DNA from: Phoronis australis
Lineage: Eukaryota > Phoronida > Phoronidae
Reading direction: 5' to 3'
Length of the DNA: 64,000 nucleotides
NCBI GenBank assembly: GCA_002633005.1
Contig: NMRA01000711.1
Location: forward strand, 124,496 to 188,495
Made by a program: the position numbers and the translations under genes. Of this stretch, positions 32,073 to 44,005 are shown piece by piece (position 1 is the first letter of the stretch; each line of letters opens with the position of its first letter). The notes beneath the pieces are model-generated. The model had not been told where the DNA came from. It saw nothing but the letters and a program-made list of their open reading frames with translations, and searched no databases.

Positions 32073-32255
32073 TTGAACTTTTTCTTCGAGCAGTCCCTCG
32101 TTCAGTTCCTAAAATCGGTTACTCGTCATTTTTACATTGCACACGTCAGGAAATATGACGTCATACCACCTGCCACGCGCAGTGTTAAAAATACGATTTT
32201 GGGAACTGAACGAGGGACTGCTCGAACAAAAAGTTTGATAACGAGAGTATTTGTT
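32073..32255. mobile_element. eroded palindromic relative of the MULE-like arms
   Basis: CTTTTTCTTCGAGCAGTCCC near the left and GGGACTGCTCGAACAAAAAG near the right match inner-arm sequence of elements A and B in opposite directions. The outer arm ends are missing. Confidence 0.65.
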
Positions 32256-32351
32256 CTAACGTTTAAAATACATGGAACGAAATGCGTACAGAAAACGATG
32301 GGAAGTATCGTAAGCTCTAACCGGCCAACCGGAGAGGGGCTACGTGTTGCC

Positions 32352-33261
32352 TAGGCAATGACCATCGCCTCTGTTGGCCCGAACCAGAGGCGATGTAGAG
32401 GCTATAGGCGCTCTGTACGCCGGAAGCTTTTCGGCGAATTATGTCTCGCACCGACTAAACCATCAAAGTCACGTTGTTATAACTACCTTGTGCGCATAGA
32501 CGAACACCTTAGGAGGTTGTCGATGTGTTTAAATTCTTCCAACTCGAACAAATACTCCCGTTATGAAACTTTTTCTTCGAGCAGTCCCTATTTCAGTTCC
32601 CAAAATCGTGAACTCACCATTTTTATACTGCGCACGCTCGGTGATGTGAATTCATGACCTCAATCTTTAAATAGGCCAAAGGTGAGCCATTGCGGTCTTT
32701 TAAGTCAAATGTTCGTTTCCAAAATGCCACCACTTATACTTGTCTTTAATTGGCGTTACTTTTGAAACTGGTTGCACTTCAATGAATCATTGTTTGTATT
32801 TGATAAAAATAAATGCTGTTGATATGACATTTAATAGTCTTTGTGCACATATTTGACATTTTAATGTTTAACAACACGGCAAATGCACGGCTGGTTCCCG
32901 GCAGCACGTACGCGAAGGGCGGGAACTTCAGCTTTCAAAGTTCGCCGGTAGGTCCGCAACTTCTGACCTTCGGCCTGGTTAAAAAAATGAAAAAGTTGAT
33001 TTCACGATTTTGGGAACTGAAATAGGGACTGCTCGAAGAAAAAGTTTCATAACGGGAGTATTTGTTCGAGTTGGAAGGAATTAAACACATCGACAACCTC
33101 CTAAGGTGTTCCTCTATGCGCAAAAGGTATTTGTAACAACGTGACTTTGATGGTTTAGTCGGTGCGAGGCATAATTCGCCGAAAAGCTTCCGGCGTACAG
33201 AGCGCCTATAGCCTCTACATCGCCTCTGGTTCGGGCCAACAGAGGCGATGGTCATTGCCTA
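32352..33261. mobile_element. MULE-like palindromic element B, 910 bp
   Basis: Same family as element A, but with its unique centre in the opposite orientation. It is flanked by the exact 9 bp duplication CGTGTTGCC (32343-32351 and 33262-33270), so it inserted independently. The arms are very similar to those of A, suggesting recent activity. Arm frames of 99 and 106 codons start MTIASVGPNQRRCRGYRRSV. Confidence 0.9.
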
Positions 33262-33270
33262 CGTGTTGCC

Positions 33271-34274
33271 TATCACCCGGCCAGTCACCGACCACAGAGC
33301 GAGTCGGAGACTGGTCTCTGAAGCTCTGATGAATCTTCATAATAACTATTGATAGCAGATCTTCGTTGTCTGATACCCAATTCTTACCTAAACTTCTGAG
33401 TGCCTTATTTATGAGTGTTTCATTTTTCTAAGTTCGTTTACCAGTAGTGAACAGCAACTCACCCAATTTACTTCAATCACAAGCGCATTCTTTAGCCTTA
33501 GGTCACGATTGTAGTGAGAATCTCGCAAAGGAAGGTAAAAGTCACGTGGTTCACTTGGAATCTCGCTGGTTCCCTGCATGCCGCCAGGTGGGGCGGTAGC
33601 CGCGCCAGCACGCAGGTATCACTTGGCAGAGACTTAATTTTCCTCGGGAAATTTTTTTACACCGGCGTTTCTGATTGGCTAGTCGAATTCTCAAAAGGCA
33701 GCGCTTTACGCAAACAAACTGACACGACTGATGGACTGAAGTGCAAATGTGGTCTGTTGTACAGACAAATCGCCGGTGCTTAAAATTTATGTTCAGGAAA
33801 AGTGAAGCCTAGAAATATTGTGATTGCGCCTTTTCGGAATGCAATTTTCTACTGTCGATGACTGTTTTCGTACAGTATGAACAACACACCGCCGGGTTAA
33901 ATCGGCCAGATACAAAAGTGTGTTTATTGTACATGTATGTGTTTCAAGCACGCGGCTATATAAACATGACTGCAGAAGCGAAATCGTTGCTGCGACGCCA
34001 CTTGCATAACAAGGCTAAAAATCGTTCACAGTCCGCAATTGTTTCACGGTGTTGTAAAGCTAACCAATGATTGACAAGGTTACATCGACCGGCTAAAGCG
34101 CGTGCCACTGTGTGATACCTGCGTGCTGGCTGGGCTAAGCACGCAGGGAATCAGCGAGCACTTGGAACATGACGATTTTTCTTGCGACATCTCAGTTTTC
34201 AGTCACCAGGTGGCGAGACTTCTCGGCCAAAACGGGGTTTGATATTCCTTTAATATAGTGGGAAGACGTTGACT
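33271..34274. other. intergenic stretch without recognised gene
   Basis: No family motif or exon was recognised. An open frame at 33514-33783 (+) has no supporting feature. Confidence 0.5.
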
Positions 34275-34345
34275 CATGGGCGCCGCAGCACTGAAAAAAG
34301 TGGGGGACTGTAGCCTACCCACCCCCCTATGGTGCGCTGCCCATG
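34275..34345. mobile_element. 71 bp MITE-like element, copy 2
   Basis: The ends CATGGGCGCCGCAGCAC and GGTGCGCTGCCCATG are inverted. The core AGTGGGGGACTGTAGCCTAC is the reverse complement, with changes, of the core at 8188-8255. Confidence 0.6.
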
Positions 34346-35107
34346 CCAGACTGGTGCTACCCACACGCATTAGACACCTTGTACTTCGCGGTCAACAGAT
34401 TTGTAGAAATCTCGTTGTCCTGTTTGTCGGGATGAAATCTGATCTAAGGTCCTCATTGCATGGAGTAGATCAATTTTCTCATTAGCAAACGCTTCACAAC
34501 TATAAAGCACGGGCTAAGTAGACCGATATATCGTGAAATAAAACTGTATTTTTTTACTCTTTGTTTTCTAAAATAAATTTATTTTGCCCGATGAAATGCG
34601 ACCACTGAAGAGAAATGACAGCTAAAATAGATGCGTTAGGTTTCGATTCTCTGGTATCCATTGCGTTTTGTAACGCTTTGGACCGTGGACGACAACTGGT
34701 TCGCGTGTCATGATACCGGGCAAAAGTGCGCCAGAAAACGTAACGATGGACTAGATGCACGAGTCCGCGGTTGGCGTCCATCATTTGGAATATTTAATTT
34801 GGTAGAGAAAACAAAACAACTCACGCGCACGGATTCTCATGTAAGTGGACAGGAAAGTATTACTTTTTATATATTTATTAATGAATACAACCGATAGATA
34901 CGTTGTTAGATTTCTTACGCAAGCAGACTGACACTGCCGGACTCACGAGGTCTAAGACTTAAATTTTAAAGGTTAAAGGTTAATCAACAAATAAAACATC
35001 ATAGAAGTCCATCTACTGTTAAAATTAGAATATTTGCCCTTTTTATAGAATATGTATTTTTTCTGTTTTGTAATACCATTTTTTAAGTATTCGTCACAAG
35101 GCTTATA
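34346..35107. other. intergenic stretch without recognised features
   Basis: AT-rich; nothing recognised. Confidence 0.5.
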
Positions 35108-35385
35108 ATTCATTCTTCTCCTGCCTGCGATACAAATGATATTTACCAAGAATTATCATTAAATTCATTCTTCTCCTGCCTGGGATACAAATGATATTTA
35201 CCAAGAATTAACATTAAATTCATTCTTCTCCTGCTGGGATACAAATGATATTTACCAAGAATTAACATTAAATTCATTCTTCTCCTGCTGGGATACAAAT
35301 GATATTTACCAAGAATAACATTAAATTCATTCTTCTCCTGCCTGGGATACAAATGATATTTACCAAGAATTAACATTAAATTCAT
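35108..35385. repeat. 53-55 bp minisatellite, 5 copies
   Basis: The unit contains ATTCATTCTTCTCCTGCC, ATACAAATGATATTTACC and AAGAATTAACATTAA. Starts are at 35108, 35163, 35218, 35272 and 35325, with one- or two-base deletions in copies 3 and 4. The copies are nearly identical. Confidence 0.95.
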
Positions 35386-35577
35386 GCACGTGTAAGAAGG
35401 AAAACTTGTCGAAAGATATCATCCTGGGAAATTCAGTGTGGATAAGTTCACTTTATTATTAATGTAACATTGGAATTACGACCACCTAAAGGGACGTACA
35501 AAGTCACATGACCAGTATAGATGGATGATACCCTCTAGTTCTTTTCCACAAAAGGTACGCATTTGGGAATCTATGAC

Positions 35578-35753
35578 TACAATCTATGACTTCAATCTAT
35601 GACTCCAATCTATGACTCCAATCTATGACTCCAATCTATGACTCCAATCTATGACTCCAATCTATGACTTCAATCTATGACTCCAATCTATGACTCCAAT
35701 CTATGACTCCAATCTATGACTCCAATCTATGACTTCAATCTATGACTCCAATC
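35578..35753. repeat. 13 bp minisatellite, about 14 copies
   Basis: CAATCTATGACTC (or CAATCTATGACTT) is repeated without interruption. Confidence 0.97.
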
Positions 35754-35795
35754 TTACATAAAAAGTATGAGTGTCAAAGGGATTTGAAACCATTT

Positions 35796-35842
35796 CAATT
35801 TGTATCAATTTTGTATCAATTTTGTATCAATTTTGTATCAAT
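35796..35842. repeat. 12 bp tandem repeat
   Basis: Four copies of TTTTGTATCAAT lie just downstream of the 13 bp minisatellite. Confidence 0.9.
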
Positions 35843-36372
35843 GCTAAAATTTATAGAGCAAATATTGGGCTTTCGTCCATCCTTCATCAGCAAACTATTA
35901 ATTAAGCACCACTTCCCAATTTGTTTCAAATTTGTTTTTTTTTTATAGAAATGGCCTATTAAGGAATCATAAATGTATCTATTTACCTTCTTAGCGAAAA
36001 TGATACTAGAAAATAGTCTAGAAAAATTCGGTAAGACAACTTTAAAGGAATCAAACTTGTTTTCTTATATATATATATGTTCGTAAGACTTTTCGTAAGC
36101 CCTAAAATTCGGTGAATGATGAAAAAACCCATGTGCAGCACTAAAAGACCCGCAATTCGTTAATTTACCCCTTGTGCCTAAAATTTTGTAGATAAATACC
36201 ACCTTGTTTTCGCACCATCTTCTGTAGATAAATGTTTTTATCAGCGAAAAAGTTAAATTTGTATCACCGTTGCTTGTAAGGAATATTCTCACATCGGACA
36301 GGTAATTTACATAAAATTTCTCAAGGATTACAAAATGTTTCTTTCCAAAACAATTTAACCACTTTCTTAGAC

Positions 36373-36537
36373 CTGGGCCCAGTTGCATAAAAGTTTTCCG
36401 GTGCATAGCAACAATGACGTTGCATTATCACGCGCCACGTTGTTATTGTTGAATAATGCAAATGATTTCACGCAACAATCAAACTTATCCAGCGGAAAAT
36501 TTTAAAGTTTTATATAACCTAGCCCAGATCTCGTAAA
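36373..36537. mobile_element. MITE-like element with CTGGGC termini
   Basis: CTGGGCCCAGTTGCATAAAA at the left is mirrored by TTTTATATAACCTAGCCCAG at the right. An inner inverted pair (ACAATGACGTTGCATTAT and its partner) lies near the centre. A similar GTTGCATAAAGTTTTATGC block lies near 49650. Confidence 0.55.
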
Positions 36538-39446
36538 AGACATTGCCAAAACACAAATAATTACGGTGGACTATGAAATAAGCACTTGAGACAAACTATT
36601 CAAGGACACGTCATCAATAGATAAAGTTGCCAAACCAAGAAACTTTTAGTGATTCAATGAATGAGTAAATATGTATCATCTTGCAACCTCCGAGAGCAAA
36701 GCTTTGGATAAAAGTGGTTTGACCATTCTATTTTACCGTCTCACAAAAAATTATGAAATGACTTTCCCAACTTTTGAGCATCTCATGTGGGTGAAGACGG
36801 TAACGCAATGAATAGATGAACAAATTTATATAGAATAACTGACTTAATCAATGCTATTCTGCACTGTGGAATTAAAGCCCTCTTGGACCATAAACTGAGA
36901 CTGCCTTGAGTTTTTTTGATGCTATCTTAATAATTCAAAGTGATCAGCTCAGGCCACAGAATACTCAATTAATACCGAGTGTACTTTTCCAGGTTTCTTT
37001 CATGGCATAGTTTAGTATCGCTATGTTTCTTGGCCCCTATCCAAACTTTCGAACCATCAAGGGTTAAGAGAGTAGGACTTGTTAAAGCCAATATTTTTCG
37101 AAAGATAGTGACTAGATTGACAAACGGTTGACACTCTCAGTTCGTTTAAGATAGACACAAAAGCACCTGTGTTCAATTTTGGAGCCCATTGTAAGACACC
37201 GCTTTTGTACATTGATCAAAAATCCCGTTTGGCCACGTTTTCGTGAAGTTCAGGACCAGTATTTTTTCATGATTGGCCCTCACACGAAGAAATTGCAAGT
37301 CTTTATATTATAATTACAAGTTTTTACTATCACTAATCATCCCCGCTGGGCAAGTGAACTGTTGGTAACGGATAAGAAATGAGTTTTCCTTTCTCATTGA
37401 CTCAATCTCGAGACGTAACGTTGTTACGCGTTATTTCGCAGCAGTCTTTTGTATTTTTATTCGCTCGCCACTTACGGCTAATTTGTGATTAAAACTAGAG
37501 AGGATACGATATAAATTGAAAAATGTAAGTACAAGCTAACGTACTTACGAGTTCATTTTGTTGGCATGTTCAGCGGTGCAATACCGACATAGGGTCGTGG
37601 CTCGTGGTCTACTAGAAATTCCGCGCACAATGATTTTTCAGGAGTGTCGGATATTATTGATAAATTGAGTACATTACTGGAGAATTTTAGAACTGTGAGG
37701 TAAGACATTTTTCGCACAAATATATACACATTCATGGACTGGGCGCTTATTTTAGCGAAGTCTGGAAACGAGTGGGGACGCTTATAGGGGCATGGGCGCT
37801 TATGTTATAAAAATAATTTTGACTAAAATGACATTGTACATTACAAAAAGGAATCAGTTCCAAGAAATATGGCATTTCATTTGCTATGAGCACATGGACC
37901 GGTCTTCCACCTTACTCCCCTTTTCTTAGTTTCGGACTAGTCCACAAATTCTTTGTGCACGACCACACACTGTGATTTTTTTGACGAATTGCGTAACGGG
38001 TGACATGTATTGAATCGGTAGGGTCGCACTGTGCCGATGTTTTTTACAGCCAGAGCATCGACACGATGACCAAACTGAACCTTAAATTCATGATAGTAAA
38101 AACAGCACAAGGAGGAGGAAAATTATTCATGTTCATCTGGGAAACGATATGTAGTGCTTTTGCGCTTTGAAATTCGCTCGCCACCTGGGCGACCGGCAAG
38201 TCAACTTCTACTTGCCCAGCACCATTTTTACTCGCATTGGCGACTGGGCGAGTGGCTAAGTATATCCCTGGGAAGGATACCGACGAGTTGGAATTGGCAC
38301 TGCACAGTACACCGTCAAGGCCAGCTGATGACCGCTCACGAGGTTTTATCAGTGTGCCTCGTTTTCGATCAGTATTTAAAGATGGCGCGGGAAGATGGCG
38401 CTTTCGTGAAATAAGTGAATATCAGACCATTACCATCCTACATGCCTGAAATTATGAAAAATTATTACCAACTGAGGTTTATGCAATTCATGCATAAGTT
38501 AAGATATTAAAAATACTCAAACTTCTAATCAAAATAACAGCATAACGTGCTCGCGGTTAATCGCTGTCGCCGATACGGAGATAACGTCACATTGGACGCA
38601 TAGCCGGTGGCTGTACACTTCAAACCGTTCCGCAGTGCTTCGAAAAGAAGGCAAAAGATTTACTGATCTTGCGAGGAAAGTGTCACACTATATGGTCTGG
38701 CCCTTCGAACAGACGCAGCGTACTGGTCAACGGGATTGGTATTGTATCTTTCCCGTACAGATTTTCTCCCACAACAGGAATCCAGATTGCTTTGTACACG
38801 TAAAATTATAAAAACCGCGAATCGAAACTTGGCCAAGAAGCGCGTGCTAGGGCCTACATGTGGGCCTGCTCAATGAGATAAATATAACTACATATACAGC
38901 TCATTGGGCCTGCTACTCTGGCAAAAGGAACACTGATGACACGCACGCGCTCGCTCACTCGGTGCACACCTCAGCTGTTGACTCACTTCAATACAAACGT
39001 CACGTGACAACAACATATGTGTTCGTCCAGATTTTTCTCGTTGCCGGGTGCGATCTAGCGCAGATTTTGACTTAATCTGCGGTTAATCCCGACTCCAGTC
39101 CACAGGAACTTAAGAATCTTAGGAAAGGCTATTTGGAAAACTTAAGGAGGACTTGAGGTAATTTGAGTAAAGTCCCTGACTTACACACTTTTCCAAAAAG
39201 GGAAAACTACGGAGGAATGGTTGAGGAGGGTAAAAGCCTAGTTGCCGTGCTTATTGGTATGTTTTTGGAGACCGATTCAACATCAGACAACTTGATTTTT
39301 GGTAACGTTGATAAGTCTTTTGACCACAGGACGATGTCATGTTTGTCAAGGCGCCTCGTTTTCGATCAACACGACAGCAGCGCCCCGCGTTCGTGCCCGA
39401 ATAGTACCACACGGAGCCTGGGAACTAACCTTGAAACTCGGACTCC
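36538..39446. other. intergenic stretch without recognised gene
   Basis: No exon was recognised. GGGCGCTTAT-type blocks at 37740-37800 resemble 54190-54240 and may be a low-copy dispersed repeat. Confidence 0.45.
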
Positions 39447-39453
39447 GTGAGAC

Positions 39454-40668
39454 CAGGGGCGGATCTACGTTTTCAGTAAGGGGGGGTTTAGGATTCCCGC
39501 AACGGTCGAATCCTAGGCGCGTGGCGCCGAGAGGGGGGGGGGTNNNNNNNNNNNNNNNNNNNNNNNNNNNNNNNNNNNNNNNNNNNNNNNNNNNNNNNNN
39601 NNNNNNNNNNNNNNNNNNNNNNNNNNNNNNNNNNNNNNNNNNNNNNNNNNNNNNNNNNNNNNNNNNNNNNNNNNNNNNNNNNNNNNNNNNNNNNNNNNNN
39701 NNNNNNNNNNNNNNNNNNNNNNNNNNNNNNNNNNNNNNNNNNNNNNNNNNNNNNNNNNNNNNNNNNNNNNNNNNNNNNNNNNNNNNNNNNNNNNNNNNNN
39801 NNNNNNNNNNNNNNNNNNNNNNNNNNNNNNNNNNNNNNNNNNNNNNNNNNNNNNNNNNNNNNNNNNNNNNNNNNNNNNNNNNNNNNNNNNNNNNNNNNNN
39901 NNNNNNNNNNNNNNNNNNNNNNNNNNNNNNNNNNNNNNNNNNNNNNNNNNNNNNNNNNNNNNNNNNNNNNNNNNNNNNNNNNNNNNNNNNNNNNNNNNNN
40001 NNNNNNNNNNNNNNNNNNNNNNNNNNNNNNNNNNNNNNNNNNNNNNNNNNNNNNNNNNNNNNNNNNNNNNNNNNNNNNNNNNNNNNNNNNNNNNNNNNNN
40101 NNNNNNNNNNNNNNNNNNNNNNNNNNNNNNNNNNNNNNNNNNNNNNNNNNNNNNNNNNNNNNNNNNNNNNNNNNNNNNNNNNNNNNNNNNNNNNNNNNNN
40201 NNNNNNNGTAAAAACGTTGCACGTCAATTTGCCTGAATATCAGGGTTGCGGCACCACAGTATTTCCCCTAATCAAATCAAATTATATCTTAGAGTAAAGA
40301 AGCTAGTTATCTAAAGAAATCAGTTATAGAGCTGCTCTTTCAGCGGTGAATCCATCTAAAATGCTTGGCAACTTCAGAAGTGTCGACGGAAGCGCGCCCA
40401 CAATTGATCTCCGCGCGTTTTGCCGATGATCCACGAAGACTCAAAATGCGTTGATTTTCATAACAGCAATTTGCAATTCAAAAATTTATTTTTTCAGAGT
40501 GACCCCCCCCCCTCATTTTTTTCCAAGTTGGTTTACTTGGGGTTTACACACGCTGGTGGTGTCGTTTTTGTTTTGGTGACGACGTTTTTGTTTTTTTTTT
40601 AATTTTGGGTCCTGGCCCAAGGGGGGGGGGGTTTAAACCCCCTGAACCCCCCCCGTAGATCCGCCACT
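39454..40668. mobile_element. hAT-like element interrupted by assembly gap
   Basis: The left end CAGGGGCGGATCTACG and right end CGTAGATCCGCCACTG are inverted repeats, and the flanks share GTGAGAC (39447-39453 and 40669-40675). G-runs and C-runs sit just inside both ends. The middle is the 664-base run of N, so coding content is unknown. Confidence 0.7.
39544..40207. other. assembly gap (run of N)
   Basis: Unknown bases between a poly-G stretch and GTAAAAACGTTGC. Open frames drawn across it are meaningless. Confidence 1.
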
Positions 40669-40675
40669 GTGAGAC

Positions 40676-42200
40676 TCGTACTAAAGGACTCGTGATTGGA
40701 GTACAGTTTTGTAAGTTGATTCGAAGATTTATTTTCGAGTTTATTTGCGATTACAGAGATACATGTAAGACTCTGGACCTGATCGGGAAAACGACGTCAC
40801 CAGCGTGTGAGCGACTGAACACTGTCTTCCAAATTACGCGTTCTCCAAACCTTTCACCTTGGCACACCAATGCAGCTATATTTCTCAGTATAGTGATTAA
40901 AATCACGTTATCTTATTTATCATTGTTTCTAACCAATTAATCTTCTAATGACTCGGACTTTTTGCTAATTTTTCGGGAATGTATCCGAGCGCCTGATGTC
41001 AGAGTACTTTAGAAGTTCACTTTACGCAACATTCGAACAGGGTAGTGGTATCTGAATCCCGGCTCTTTCCGGGTTGTTGACAACACTGAACCCTCAGATG
41101 TCACTGTGATCGTACTTAGCACTGCTGAGTACAGGAGGCTTCCGAACATGCTTAATTACACTTGGGTAACACAGGGGCCCAATGAAGTGCTCGCAATGTA
41201 GTGATGGCTTGGATTTGTGATTTAATTTTCAGATCAAACCTGCGGCCATGTTTTTGTTGACAAACATGGAACTTCTTGTAGTTCTCGACTCATTGACTGA
41301 ACGCTAAGCGGTGTGATTTCCTGACACAATATCGCTACCGGAAAGCCACAAATGTTGAAAGGCTTACGTTAAAAACCGTTTGGAAGGACGCGTAATTATC
41401 TTTGATGATTTCAATTTCACAATTTTCAAATCAGTTGTTTGTGTTGTGTTTTTGTTATGAATGAATATAAATACTTTAACAGGTCATATCATACATTTCA
41501 GACCTGGCAAGAATAGTGTTGTCCTGTCGAGCCAACAAGAAGGAAGAATTTGATTTTTTGTATCCATTAACTTGAGCATCATATTTGTACACGTTATATT
41601 TATTACTTGTAACTTGCGCTTGGGAACATTATAAGAATTTATGAAGAAAATACATATTGATATTTCCGTTCCCTTGGAAACCATGAACAAGAGCTTATAG
41701 TGAAGTGAATTCACGTATTTTGTTTTAATATATAGCTTTTAAAATCATCCATTCTATGTGCTCTCGAGTCAGTTCGTAATTACCTACACGCTTTATTCAT
41801 GTCCACATCATTCGGTGCAAAAGCCCAATATTTTGATTTTAGGTTACTGCCTGTAAACAGATCGCAATAAGGATCGACGGTTAAAAGCATGCTTTGAAAT
41901 GTTATTGTAAAATGCATCTGGAAACACGAACCTGCCTCAGTGGACCAAAAAATTATCACATCACGGGTTCTTATACCTACATTTTGTTCTGTTTGTCTGG
42001 CTAAAAAACAAAAATCTATTAGGTCTTTTACTCTCACGAAATTAGTTTCATAATATTTCTTACTGTGATGGGATTCCAATTCCGTTAGCAACAGGAATAT
42101 TGAAACCATGAGCGGCTCAAGCGAAGGCTTCACATGTTAGTGAGACTGGATATTCCTAACATTACGAAATCGAAAATGATGCATGTAAATAGTTGGCCAA
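40676..42200. other. intergenic stretch without recognised gene
   Basis: No motif or exon recognised. Confidence 0.45.
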
Positions 42201-42204
42201 ATGT

Positions 42205-42400
42205 GTGAACGTTACGTACGTAAATTACGTACGTAAACGGTGTTAATTAGTTTACGGCGAAAATTAATTCTTTATGGCGTAAATTCAATTGCGGTGTAAA
42301 TTTATTCTTTGGGCGTAAATAAATTGTTCGCGACGTAAATTATCCTTAACAGCGTTAACAAAAATTAATTTAGGCACGAAATTTACCTGAGTAACGTTCA
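42205..42400. repeat. degenerate ~25 bp repeat with GGCGTAAATT core
   Basis: ACGTACGTAAA, GGCGAAAATTAATTCTTT, GGCGTAAATTCAATT, GGTGTAAATTTATTCTTT and GGCGTAAATAAATTGTT follow one another. It begins with a duplicated TTACGTACGTAAA palindrome. Confidence 0.7.
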
Positions 42401-43923
42401 CCCATTTGGCCAATGAGACATGTACACACTTCCCGTCACTCGATTTAGTAATAAAAAGCTACCACAGAAGGATTATTATGAGACTGGATTCATAAGAGTA
42501 AAAAGTATCAATTTCCCAGTGGCTGGTATTGAAATGAAACAAGTGAAAAATCTGATTATTTGATAACGGAAATTTTAGTAGTTTAGCGGAAGACTATTAA
42601 CCAGGATTGAAGAAATTTTGACGGAATAGATTTGTTTCAATATGTTTGCAGTCTGCTATGGGTTCATTCTAATGAGACGAGCAAGTGGAAATCTTTGTAA
42701 AACGGTCACGGAGACTAGCCATCGTCTCATAGTCTGGGTGCAAATCCGGTCTGAACGACAACACAGTTTTTTTTAAATGAGATCAGTCAGTTATTAAAAT
42801 TTCACATTAGAAGCATTTTATTTCGTTAAACACCTCGCATCGTGGGGCGTTTAAATATGAAAAATACCGGTGAAATTAGCGTTAAACTATACATAAACGT
42901 TGCATTCAACAATTTATCCTAATTCAACAATGCCACATCCATATTCGTGACGGTAACATAACCCCTAACGCCCAGAGTACAAAAATGATAGCAACTGCAA
43001 CACAGGTATATGTAGTGAAAATAGATAAAATAAATCACGTCAGCATCACATGATTAGAGTTTCAACAAGGCATGAAGTTAACAATTAAAGAAACACGAAA
43101 ATGACAACGAACCCGAGTTTCGCAAGGATAATTCTATCATGGTACCCAACAGTGTAAATAAATTGTTCACCGATCTGGGGCCCTTTTCCCTGCTCGTGTC
43201 TTCTAAAGTCTATCCCTTGAACCCGGGCGCCAGACCGTTCAGCGAATTTTAATTGCTCTCCTCATCAGTCAGCGGCCACGTGGACACTTCACATCTTCCG
43301 ATAACCTCACGTTCCAGGCATGAACATGTTTTTGCACCTCTTGCCAATTCCACGCTTGCGAGCACGATATTTTTGCGCCCCTAGTCTCGGCTCGGTGGCC
43401 CGGCTTTGAAGGACGGCCGAAAAATGTTTCAGGTTATCTGGAAAAACGAGCAAACATCTAAAGAGCCGTTTCTGTACGTGCAGATGAAGCTTCGGTATAT
43501 AAACATATAGGTACAGATCAACGAGAGGTCGTTGGATGTCGCTGCCAGGCGAATATTCCCCACCCCTCTCAATCGAGGTAAAGTGCACTCCTGTCCTAGA
43601 CTCATTCCACAGTCCAGTTTGCACTAGACACCAGCGCCACTATTCGGCCAGGTAAACTTTCACCATATATGTCACGTGATCGAGTAGTGTATTATTTAGA
43701 CATATTTTGGCTCTATACAGACGTCAATAGATGAATTCAAGTGTAAACTTTATGTGTTGTGCGTGACGTTGGTCGGACAGCGATTGACACAGTCAGCTGA
43801 AAACTTGCAGGTTATGCAAGTACCGATGGGACGCTGTGTACATCGGAAGTCTCATTCTTGATTTTCCATTTTAATCAACGCAAGTTCTTCACAGTGCCAT
43901 AAATACGCGAGACTGGAGCTAGA
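42401..43923. other. upstream region of LRP-like gene
   Basis: It should contain the promoter and 5' UTR. No reliable TATA box or start site was found. Confidence 0.4.
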
Positions 43924-44005
43924 ATGGATGGAACGCTGAGAAATCTTCTTTGTGTCACAGCAATCTTGGTCAGCCTATCGGCAGGGCAACAAACTCAGCA
44001 AACAG
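43924..44005 (+). CDS. LRP-like exon 1: signal peptide
   Basis: ATG at 43924 starts MDGTLRNLLCVTAILVSLSA followed by GQQTQQT; cleavage is likely after the SLSA region. The donor is GTGAGT and the exon leaves one base (G), which joins AA of the exon at 53758 to give Glu. The phase match and the typical signal sequence support linking it across 9.75 kb. Confidence 0.82.

Noticed and set aside
35108-35753. Regular repeats resembling a CRISPR array
   Set aside because: Units are contiguous with no unique spacers, and the genome is eukaryotic. They are minisatellites.
39299-40297. Long open frames across 39.3-40.3 kb
   Set aside because: They consist almost wholly of unknown bases in the assembly gap.
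43898-43905. CATAAATA as TATA box of the LRP-like gene
   Set aside because: It lies only about 20 bases before the ATG, so transcription would start at or after the start codon.
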